A stretch of 31,517 nucleotides of DNA, from contig CAYNHL010000028.1 in assembly GCA_964397015.1 (NCBI GenBank), positions 1 to 31,517 on the forward strand. The letters run 5' to 3'. The notes beneath the pieces were generated by a model. That model had not been told where the DNA came from. It made no database searches and saw nothing but the letters and a program-made list of their open reading frames with translations. A program made the position numbers and the translations under genes. The DNA is from MADRE2 sp964397015. Lineage in GTDB: Bacteria; Desulfobacterota; Desulfobacteria; Desulfobacterales; Desulfobacteraceae. Shown piece by piece: positions 26,009 through 31,517 of the stretch. Position 1 is the first letter of the stretch; every line of letters begins with the position of its first letter.

Positions 26009-26807
26009 TGCCGAAACCCGGCTGTATGCAGTGTTTGGCAATCCTGTCCGGCACTCCAGAGGTCCTTTTATGCATAATATGCTCATGGAAGCCTTCAAAC
26101 AGAATGCTGTATATCTTGCCTTTGAAATCCAGGATATTGATGCAGCGGTCCAGTCCATCAGGACCCTTTCCATAAAAGGGATATCTGTCACCATTCCGTT
26201 CAAGGAAAGCATCCTTGGACACCTTGACTGGATCGACCCCGGGGCATTGTCGATAGGGGCTGTCAATACCGTTGTCAATGAAGATAACACATTGAAAGGA
26301 TACAATACCGACTGGCTGGCCGCAGTCCACCCGCTGAAACCATACGGGCTTTCAGGAAAAACCGTCTGCATCCTGGGGGCAGGGGGTGCGGCAAAGGCTG
26401 TCGCCTATGGTGCAGCGGCAGAAAAATGCCGCCTTTTTATCGCGGCAAGAAATCCTTCAAAGGGAAGTTCGCTGGCAGAAAAATACCAGGGCGAATATGT
26501 TCCCATGGACTGTGTGGACCAGGTTGCACCTGATATTATTGTAAATACAACTCCGGTGGGAATGCACCCAGACACTGGCATTTCACCAGTCCCTGCACAT
26601 GTATTGAAACCCGGCATGGTGGTTATGGATATCGTTTACACGCCATTGAAGACCAGATTTCTTGAGCATGCCCGCCAAAACGGGTGCCATGTAATTGACG
26701 GGCTCGATATGTTCATTGCCCAGGGAGCGGCCCAGTTCAAACTCTGGACAGGTATCCTGCCGGATATCAATCTTGTAAGACAGCACTTTCTTGAAAAGGG
26801 ATTCTGA
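26001..26807 (+). CDS. aroE: Shikimate dehydrogenase (NADP+)
   Basis: A 268-residue enzyme that reduces 3-dehydroshikimate to shikimate. The catalytic Lys is K68 in VTIPFK and the partner Asp is D104 in NTDW. The NADP loop GAGGAAK is at 126-132, followed by ARNPSK, whose Arg fits NADP preference. Two motifs deviate: the substrate-binding HSxSP is HSRGP (residues 18-22, the second Ser replaced by Gly), and NTDG is NTDW. Its setting between pheA and aroA supports a true AroE over a quinate or shikimate catabolic paralogue. It overlaps pheA by 8 bp; aroA begins 2 bp after its stop. Confidence 0.94.
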   Translation: MIDAETRLYAVFGNPVRHSRGPFMHNMLMEAFKQNAVYLAFEIQDIDAAVQSIRTLSIKGISVTIPFKESILGHLDWIDPGALSIGAVNTVVNEDNTLKGYNTDWLAAVHPLKPYGLSGKTVCILGAGGAAKAVAYGAAAEKCRLFIAARNPSKGSSLAEKYQGEYVPMDCVDQVAPDIIVNTTPVGMHPDTGISPVPAHVLKPGMVVMDIVYTPLKTRFLEHARQNGCHVIDGLDMFIAQGAAQFKLWTGILPDINLVRQHFLEKGF

Positions 26808-26808
26808 T

Positions 26809-28080
26809 ATGAAAGATATTGTGCCAAGGCAGATCACCACATCCTGTGTAACCATACCGGGCTCCAAGAGTATTTCTCACCGGATGGTCATCTGCGCGGC
26901 CCTTTCGTCCGGTACCTGTCTTGTTTCTAATGTACTCGAAAGCCAGGATGTCATGCTTACCATCAATGCATTACGGCAGATGGGGGCTGGGATTGAAAAG
27001 AAAAACGAGAATACATATGAAATCCAGGGCTTCAACGGTTTTCCCCAAAAAAGCCTCGATCCTGTTTATCTTGGAAATTCAGGTACATCCATGAGACTTT
27101 TAGCAGGAATCGCAGCCCTTGGAAACACTGAATTTGTCCTGACAGGTGATGAGCGAATGTGTCAGCGTCCCATGGATGAATTACTCGCTGCATTAAAAAA
27201 AATCGGTATCATTGCATTCTCCCGCAATGCAGCCGGCACACCGCCCATTATCATTCAGGGAAAAAGCCGGTTAGGGGGGCAGACCTTCCTGGACTGCTCA
27301 AAAAGCAGCCAGTATTTATCCGCACTTCTGTTAATGGGTGGTTTGCTGGACAACGGCCTTGAAATCACCCTGGCATCCAGGCCCGTTTCCATGCCATATA
27401 TAGGGCTTACTTGTGATATCATGGCGCAGTTCGGGGTCACAACCCGTAAAAAAAGCGATACTCTCTACCATGTTCCAGGCAGGCAGACCTTTGAACCGGG
27501 TCACTACCACGTTGAACCCGACCTGTCCAATGCCGGCTATTTCTGGGCTGCCGGTGCCATATGCAGGCAGCCGGTATATGTGAAGCATATTTCCAAAAAA
27601 TCTCTGCAGGGTGACCTTGCGCTGATCGATCATTTTGAAAAAATGGGGTGCGTTCTCTATCATTCAAGTGACGGAATCGGGGTAAAAGGCGGTGATCTCG
27701 AAGGCATCGAAGTGGATATGTCAGATACACCTGATGCCGTGCCAGCCCTTGCAGTGGTGGCTGCATTTGCAAAAGGCCGGACCTGTATTTATAACATAGC
27801 TCACCTCAGGGAAAAGGAATGTGACCGGATCGATGCCATTGTCACCGAGCTCAACAAAACAGGGATAAAGGCCACACAGGGAGATGATTACATGATCATT
27901 CACGGCGGCAGGCCAAAAGGCGCCCGTATTGAAACCTACAATGACCACAGGATCGCCATGGCATTTTCCATCATGGGCCTTGTGATCCCCGGCATTGAAA
28001 TCGAAAATCCGGGATGTGTCGCCAAATCATTTCCCAATTTCTGGGATGTTCTTAACACTTTGAATGACAGGGCTGCATGA
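26809..28080 (+). CDS. aroA: 3-phosphoshikimate 1-carboxyvinyltransferase (EPSP synthase)
   Basis: A 423-residue enzyme joining shikimate 3-phosphate with phosphoenolpyruvate. Conserved blocks are GSKSISHRMVICAAL near 15-29, LGNSGTSMRLLAG near 84-96, the phosphoshikimate loop KSSQYLSALLL, DTPDAVPALAVVAAFA (catalytic Asp), LREKECDRI and YNDHRIAMAF. In the PEP-site loop the E. coli Pro101 position is Leu. I chose ATG 26809, which has AAAAGGG eight bases upstream, over a TTG at 26791 inside aroE. Length is normal. The frame ends just before aroK. Confidence 0.96.
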   Translation: MKDIVPRQITTSCVTIPGSKSISHRMVICAALSSGTCLVSNVLESQDVMLTINALRQMGAGIEKKNENTYEIQGFNGFPQKSLDPVYLGNSGTSMRLLAGIAALGNTEFVLTGDERMCQRPMDELLAALKKIGIIAFSRNAAGTPPIIIQGKSRLGGQTFLDCSKSSQYLSALLLMGGLLDNGLEITLASRPVSMPYIGLTCDIMAQFGVTTRKKSDTLYHVPGRQTFEPGHYHVEPDLSNAGYFWAAGAICRQPVYVKHISKKSLQGDLALIDHFEKMGCVLYHSSDGIGVKGGDLEGIEVDMSDTPDAVPALAVVAAFAKGRTCIYNIAHLREKECDRIDAIVTELNKTGIKATQGDDYMIIHGGRPKGARIETYNDHRIAMAFSIMGLVIPGIEIENPGCVAKSFPNFWDVLNTLNDRAA

Positions 28081-28084
28081 TACC

Positions 28085-28615
28085 ATGACCCTCAAGCCCA
28101 ATGTCTACCTGGTAGGTTACCGTTGTACCGGGAAAACCACGATCGGCAGGCAACTGTCCGAAAAAACCGGCCGGCCGTTTCATGATACCGATAAAATTAT
28201 TATGTCCCGGATCGATGATACTATAGAACATTTTGTGAACAAGAAGGGGTGGAGCGAGTTCAGGCGTATGGAAAAAAAGGTGCTGATGGATCTTGGTGCA
28301 TTGACCGGCCTGATTGTATCGACCGGCGGAGGAATTGTTCTGGATAAGGACAACAGGCGGATATTGAACACTACAGGGACCGTCATCTGGCTGGATGCAG
28401 ATATAAAAACAATTCTTAAAAGAATGTTGGCAGATCCTGGTTCAAAAGCAAACCGTCCCATGTTGAGCCGGAATGATCCGGAATCCGATATTTCAATCAC
28501 AATGCGTGAACGTCGACACCTGTATCAGGATGTATCTGATATAAAGGTAGATACATCCATTGACTCTCCCGGCAGAATCTGTGATCTTATATTAAAATCC
28601 GTGATCTTATTTTAA
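28085..28615 (+). CDS. aroK: Shikimate kinase
   Basis: A 176-residue P-loop kinase that phosphorylates shikimate at the 3-hydroxyl using ATP. Walker A is GYRCTGKTTIG at 11-21, the shikimate-contacting Asp lies in DTDK, FRRMEKKVL follows, and the GGG loop is in STGGGIVL. The LID segment NRPMLS carries the catalytic-site Arg. I chose ATG 28085, 4 bp after the aroA stop; an in-frame ATG at 28064 would add seven residues inside aroA and is less likely, since the P-loop usually lies about ten residues in. aroC follows after 12 bp. Confidence 0.95.
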   Translation: MTLKPNVYLVGYRCTGKTTIGRQLSEKTGRPFHDTDKIIMSRIDDTIEHFVNKKGWSEFRRMEKKVLMDLGALTGLIVSTGGGIVLDKDNRRILNTTGTVIWLDADIKTILKRMLADPGSKANRPMLSRNDPESDISITMRERRHLYQDVSDIKVDTSIDSPGRICDLILKSVILF

Positions 28616-28627
28616 GGAGATTGTCCC

Positions 28628-29683
28628 ATGTCCGGCAGCAGTTTCGGTAAAGCATTCACAGTCACCACCTGGGGTGAATCACATGGCCCGGCCATAGGTG
28701 TTACAGTGCAGGGGTGCCCTCCAGGCATTGTTCTGGACGAGACCATTATACAAAAGGACCTGGATAGACGTAGCCCCGGCAAAGGTATTGGAGGTACAAG
28801 CAGGAATGAACCCGACCGGGCTGAAATTTTTTCCGGTGTTTTCAAAGGCCTGACCACAGGCACCCCGATAAGCATTGTCATCAGGAACAAGGATGCGGAT
28901 TCAAAAGCATATGCCGATATTGCACATATTTTCAGACCAGGTCATGCCGATTATTCCTACCAGAAAAAATACGGTATAAGGGATTACAGGGGCGGGGGCA
29001 GGGCATCCGCCCGCGAAACCGCTGCCAGGGTGGCGGCAGGAGCGGTAGCCCAGGCCCTGCTGGACCTGTTCAATATAAAGGTTCTTTCCTTTACCGTGTC
29101 CCTGGCCGGTATCGATGCAGTTGATTTCAACATAGAAGAGCTTGACAGCAATGCATTCATGTGCCCTGACAGAGAAGCGGCCCGGAAAATGGAGGACAGG
29201 GTTAAAAAAATCCGCAAAGCAGGTGACTCTGTAGGAGGGGTAGTTCAAATTATGGCTCATAATGTGCCGCCTGGCCTGGGCGATCCTGTATTTGACAAGC
29301 TAGATGCAGACCTGGCCAAGGCCCTGATGAGCATCGGTGCGGTTAAAGGGGTTGAAATAGGTGCAGGAACGGCAGCTGCAAAAATGACCGGATCACAGAA
29401 CAATGATCCAATTGAGCCGACCGGATTTGCAACCAATAATGCAGGCGGAATCCTTGGAGGAATATCCAACGGTGATATAATAGTCGCCAGGGCCCATGTA
29501 AAACCCATTCCCTCTATCAGGATCACGCAGGACACCATCGATGACACCTGTGAACCCACGGTTATTTCAACAAAAGGCAGGCACGATATATGCGCTATCC
29601 CGAGGATCAATCCCGTCTGCAGGGCCATGGTTCAACTGGTTATTGCAGATCATCTGCTGCGGCATCAGGCAACGGCGATTTGA
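28628..29683 (+). CDS. aroC: Chorismate synthase
   Basis: A 351-residue FMN-dependent enzyme that removes phosphate from EPSP to form chorismate, the substrate of the mutase encoded upstream. Landmarks are GKAFTVTTWGESHGPAIG near 7-24, RRSPGKGIGGTSRNEPD, HADYSYQKKYGIRDYRGGGRASARETAARVAAGAVA and the C-terminal GRHDICAIPRINPVCRAM. Length is normal for the family. AAGGAG lies 9 bases before the ATG. It is the last gene of the pheA-aroE-aroA-aroK-aroC run; its final codons form the left arm of the terminator that follows. Confidence 0.97.
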   Translation: MSGSSFGKAFTVTTWGESHGPAIGVTVQGCPPGIVLDETIIQKDLDRRSPGKGIGGTSRNEPDRAEIFSGVFKGLTTGTPISIVIRNKDADSKAYADIAHIFRPGHADYSYQKKYGIRDYRGGGRASARETAARVAAGAVAQALLDLFNIKVLSFTVSLAGIDAVDFNIEELDSNAFMCPDREAARKMEDRVKKIRKAGDSVGGVVQIMAHNVPPGLGDPVFDKLDADLAKALMSIGAVKGVEIGAGTAAAKMTGSQNNDPIEPTGFATNNAGGILGGISNGDIIVARAHVKPIPSIRITQDTIDDTCEPTVISTKGRHDICAIPRINPVCRAMVQLVIADHLLRHQATAI

Positions 29684-29720
29684 ACCGCCGTGCCTGATGC
29701 ACAATAAACTTTTATTTTTT
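29662..29720 (+). terminator. Strong Rho-independent terminator at the end of aroC
   Basis: A 15-bp stem (GCATCAGGCA and CGGCG with one bulged A at 29662-29677, pairing with 29686-29700) is followed by a T-rich tail to 29720. The left arm is the last codons of aroC, so the stop codon sits in the loop. On the minus strand there is no T-run after the hairpin, so it mainly ends plus-strand transcription. Confidence 0.88.
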
Positions 29721-30026
29721 GATTATATCCGATTCCAGCCTGTCGGCTATTTCAACGGCTTTGTTCAATGAATCATTGATAGTGAACAACTGGATTTTCA
29801 GTGTCTTCAGTGATGCGGGGGTAGCGGACATAGGTTCGTTACTCGAGAGTACTTTTGCCAGGGTTTTTGACTTTTCAGCCAGACCCAGCAGTTTGTCGCA
29901 GAACTGCTCGATTTCAGCAGACCATTTCTGCCTGTCTTCTGCAGGAATTTCAATATGGGCGTTGCCGGTGCCGTTAATAAGATGATCGATCTGGTAATCT
30001 TCCGGATTTGCGATGATTTCGTACAT
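29712..30026 (-). CDS. Small hypothetical protein, mainly helical
   Basis: I do not recognise this 104-residue protein. The start at ATG 30026 is well supported: AAGGAG lies seven bases upstream, whereas the longer open frame to 30098 has no ribosome-binding site. The sequence is acidic in its centre and looks helical (about 30-65 and 70-104), with leucine and isoleucine spaced as in helical bundles or coiled coils. It has no cysteine after the first residues, except C37 region, no signal peptide and no membrane segment, so it should be cytoplasmic. It is convergent with aroC, sharing the terminator tail, and divergent from the thiamine locus. I cannot suggest a function. Confidence 0.7.
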   Translation of the reverse strand: MYEIIANPEDYQIDHLINGTGNAHIEIPAEDRQKWSAEIEQFCDKLLGLAEKSKTLAKVLSSNEPMSATPASLKTLKIQLFTINDSLNKAVEIADRLESDIIKK

Positions 30027-30200
30027 AAACAGGTCTCCTTTGACAAATAGCTTTAATATTACCTTGTCATATACAATAACAGAATAGCGGCAGGACACTC
30101 AAGTCCTAATTGCACTCATTCCCGAGTTCTTGCATATAAAGCAAACAATGCAGCAGCAGTATTCCGGCAGCACCCGTTTGGTGAATCTTTTGATTCATGC
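30027..30200. other. Intergenic region between the small gene and the thiamine leader
   Basis: The gap between the small minus-strand gene and thiB is 400 bases; its right half holds the promoter and riboswitch listed separately. In this left half I see only short stems (AGGAC/GTCCT around 30092-30107, TGCAT/ATGCA around 30133-30154 and TGAATC/GATTCA around 30182-30197) and no open frame with a ribosome-binding site. A minus-strand promoter for the small gene should lie here, but I cannot place it with confidence. Confidence 0.5.
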
Positions 30201-30229
30201 TTGAACTCTTCACAAAAAAGTATTAGAGT
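30201..30229 (+). promoter_or_regulatory. thiB: Candidate promoter of the thiamine riboswitch transcript
   Basis: TTGAAC (30201-30206), a 17-base spacer and TAGAGT (30224-30229), placed about 16 bases before the first conserved riboswitch bases. Both boxes match sigma-70 consensus in four of six positions; the location is what makes it likely. Confidence 0.42.
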
Positions 30230-30245
30230 AGTATCTACAATTTGT

Positions 30246-30327
30246 ATGGGTGCGGGAGCTTTTACAGCTGAGAGGGGATTTTTCCCGACCGTTTTAACCT
30301 GATCCGGGTAATACCGGCGGAGGAAAC
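30246..30327 (+). promoter_or_regulatory. TPP riboswitch (THI element)
   Basis: The leader shows the conserved THI-box blocks in order: GGGTGC at 30248-30253, the AGCT-GAGA block (CTGAGAGG near 30268-30275), a short variable stem closing with CCCGACC, then ACCTGATCCGGGTAATACCGGCGGAGGAAA at about 30297-30326, read here as ACCTGATC, GGGTAATACC and GCGGAGGAAA. This RNA binds thiamine pyrophosphate. It precedes a thiamine-binding protein gene, and a terminator hairpin lies just after it, so ligand binding should stop transcription. Confidence 0.95.
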
Positions 30328-30336
30328 TTAAAAAAG

Positions 30337-30386
30337 ATCATTCTGCAGCCATGTCAATTTATAAGGCGCACGAATGATTTTTTTTT
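30337..30386 (+). terminator. Intrinsic terminator forming the riboswitch expression platform
   Basis: The left arm at 30337-30350 (ATCATTC, TGC, GCC) pairs with 30365-30378 (GGC, GCA, GAATGAT) apart from one unpaired base on each side, around a 14-base loop, and is followed by nine T residues. It lies between the aptamer and the thiB ribosome-binding site, as expected for a transcriptional off-switch controlled by TPP. Confidence 0.85.
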
Positions 30387-30426
30387 ACTCAATTTTCGAA
30401 CTTCAACGATTAGGAGCGTACCACAA

Positions 30427-31335
30427 ATGATTCAACGTTTGTATCCTGCCATTTTTTTACTTTTTGGTTTTATTTTCCTGACATTACTTGCGGGCTGTTC
30501 TGACGATCCTGAAAAAAAAGAGCCCCCCGAAGTTGTGCTGATGACGCATGACAGCTTCAATGTCAGTGTGCCGGTGATCGAAATGTTCGAAAACCGTTAC
30601 CAGTGCAAACTTTCTGTTCTTAAATCAGGAGATGCCGGAGAAGCTTTGAACAAGGCGATACTTGCGGGAGAAAACCCTGTTGCAGACGTATTTTTCGGAG
30701 TTGACAACACATTTTTGTCCAGGGCCATTGATGAAGATATATTTATCCCGTATGCATCGCCGCAACTGGCTGACATTGATGATTCACTGAAACTGGACGT
30801 TGAAAACCGGCTCTTGCCTGTTGATTACGGCGATGTATGCCTGAATTATGATAAAAAATGGTTTGCCGAACGATCCATTTCACCGCCCGAGTCTCTTGAG
30901 GACCTTGTGAATCCAGAGCTCAAGGGTCTGCTCGTGGTCCAGAATCCTGCCACATCCTCGCCCGGACTTGCTTTCCTTCTGGCTACCATCGGCAGGTTCG
31001 GCGAATCCGGATACCTGGATTTCTGGCTCAAGCTCAAGCAAAATGATGTCCTGATAACCAATGGCTGGAATGACGCATACTGGGGAAAATTCTCGGCGGC
31101 ATCCGACGGCAGCCGCCCGATAGTTGTCTCCTACGCCTCGAGCCCTGCGGCTGAAGTTTATTTTTCAAAAGAAAAGCTTGAAACAGCACCAACTGCAGCC
31201 GTGATAGATAACGGATCAGCATTCAGGCAGATTGAATTTGCAGGTATTTTGAAAGGAACCCGGCAACTGGAGCTTTCAAAACACCTGGTGGATTTTTTGC
31301 TGTCCCGGCCGTTCCAGCTCTCAATTTTTCTATAA
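30427..31335 (+). CDS. thiB: Thiamine ABC transporter substrate-binding lipoprotein, 3' end apparently lost
   Basis: A 302-residue ThiB/TbpA-type protein that would bind thiamine outside the inner membrane and deliver it to the ThiPQ transporter. The N-terminus is a lipoprotein signal with lipobox LLAGC (lipidated C24). Family landmarks are LMTHDSFNVS, KSGDAGEALNKAIL, DVFFGVDNTFLSRA, LPVDYGDVCLNYDKKWF, VQNPATSSPGLAFLLATI and NGWNDAYW. The usual sequence after DFLLSRPFQ (an IP..YPVN-like strand and about 40-50 more residues) is missing; the frame ends after five unrelated residues. AGGAG lies 10 bases before the ATG. Upstream is a TPP riboswitch. No thiP or thiQ is seen before the window ends. 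It may be a pseudogene or encode a shortened protein. Confidence 0.85.
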   Translation: MIQRLYPAIFLLFGFIFLTLLAGCSDDPEKKEPPEVVLMTHDSFNVSVPVIEMFENRYQCKLSVLKSGDAGEALNKAILAGENPVADVFFGVDNTFLSRAIDEDIFIPYASPQLADIDDSLKLDVENRLLPVDYGDVCLNYDKKWFAERSISPPESLEDLVNPELKGLLVVQNPATSSPGLAFLLATIGRFGESGYLDFWLKLKQNDVLITNGWNDAYWGKFSAASDGSRPIVVSYASSPAAEVYFSKEKLETAPTAAVIDNGSAFRQIEFAGILKGTRQLELSKHLVDFLLSRPFQLSIFL

Positions 31336-31370
31336 ATATAAATGTATCGGGAAAGTCCTGCGTCATACTG

Positions 31371-31410
31371 TGCCTACGCTTCGCTTCGGCATTTTTTCTT
31401 GCAGAAAAAA
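31371..31410. repeat. Two short hairpins with a T-run after truncated thiB
   Basis: TGCC at 31371-31374 pairs with GGCA at 31388-31391 around a CGCTTCGCTTCG repeat and is followed by six T residues, a weak terminator-like arrangement. Those T residues also form a perfect 7-bp stem, TTTTTTC at 31392-31398 with GAAAAAA at 31404-31410. The segment is part of the non-coding tail of the window. Confidence 0.45.
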
Positions 31411-31414
31411 CACA

Positions 31415-31490
31415 TAACAGCGATTAAGAGACTCCGCCTTGCAGGCTCCGTCCAAATTCGCTTCGCGAACTTCTCTTAATCGCGATGTTA
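31415..31490. repeat. Long imperfect palindrome, possibly attC-like or a mobile-element end
   Basis: A perfect 12-bp inverted repeat, GCGATTAAGAGA at 31420-31431 and TCTCTTAATCGC at 31472-31483, encloses 40 bases that hold two smaller hairpins (GCCT/AGGC at 31436-31446 and TTCGC/GCGAA at 31457-31469). Outside it TAAC (31415-31418) faces GTTA (31487-31490) across unequal unpaired bases. The AAC...GTT ends, unpaired spacer and nested terminal hairpins recall integron attC sites, but the stem lacks the bulged bases and exact GTTRRRY core, so the assignment is weak. It contains no open frame. Confidence 0.55.
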
Positions 31491-31517
31491 AGGCAACAAT
31501 CAAAACCAAACCGGATA

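Noticed and set aside
30182..30197. TGAATC/GATTCA hairpin upstream of the thiamine promoter
   Set aside because: Six base pairs with a four-base loop is common by chance in A/T-rich DNA, and nothing links it to a known regulator.

Overview
This window looks like chromosomal DNA of a Gram-negative sulfate-reducer-type bacterium, most likely Desulfobacterales (Desulfobacterota). That assignment is an inference. It rests on the moderate GC content, an outer-membrane biogenesis and lipid A cluster, a PxxKW cysteine-rich small protein, a fused DHH-CBS-nucleotidyltransferase of the kind found in deltaproteobacteria, and the gene order lysS-lolC-lolD-bamA-skp-lpx. The DNA is gene-dense, with many ATGA-type overlaps. 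I see no rRNA, tRNA, CRISPR array, transposase or phage gene.

Layout, left to right. (1) 38-3555: a PxxKW protein with a strong terminator, then an overlapping pair made of a PLP aminotransferase and a ClC-CBS chloride transport protein. (2) 3549-4695, minus strand: marR and truA, divergent from argJ and an rRNA pseudouridine synthase (4796-6657). Palindromes fill the marR-argJ gap. (3) 6646-10392, minus strand: a large DHH/CBS/tRNA-nucleotidyltransferase fusion followed by trpS. (4) 10527-13045: pilC and a membrane histidine kinase of PilS type. (5) 13145-23562: lysS, lolC, lolD, bamA, skp, lpxD, lpxA, lpxI and lpxB, a nearly continuous envelope-biogenesis block without fabZ between lpxD and lpxA. 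(6) 23655-29683: a CorC/HlyC-type CBS membrane protein followed by pheA, aroE, aroA, aroK and aroC, closed by a strong terminator. (7) 29712-30026, minus strand: a small gene of unknown function. (8) 30246-31335: a TPP riboswitch with an intrinsic terminator controlling a thiamine-binding lipoprotein gene (thiB) that appears to lack its 3' end. (9) 31336-31517: non-coding palindromic DNA, possibly the edge of an accessory region.

How the genes work together. The Lol, Bam, Skp and Lpx genes move lipoproteins, fold outer-membrane proteins and make lipid A. LpxA, LpxD, LpxI and LpxB cover the acylation and disaccharide steps up to lipid A disaccharide phosphate, except LpxC, which is elsewhere. 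AroE, AroK, AroA and AroC convert dehydroshikimate to chorismate, and PheA diverts chorismate to phenylpyruvate for phenylalanine. The thiB leader reads as a standard transcriptional off-switch responding to thiamine pyrophosphate.

Most of the window is ordinary core genome. The parts most worth a second look are the right edge (truncated thiB next to a palindromic, weakly attC-like element), the palindromes between marR and argJ, and the channel-like substitution in the ClC protein. I did not find a clear new multi-gene system.
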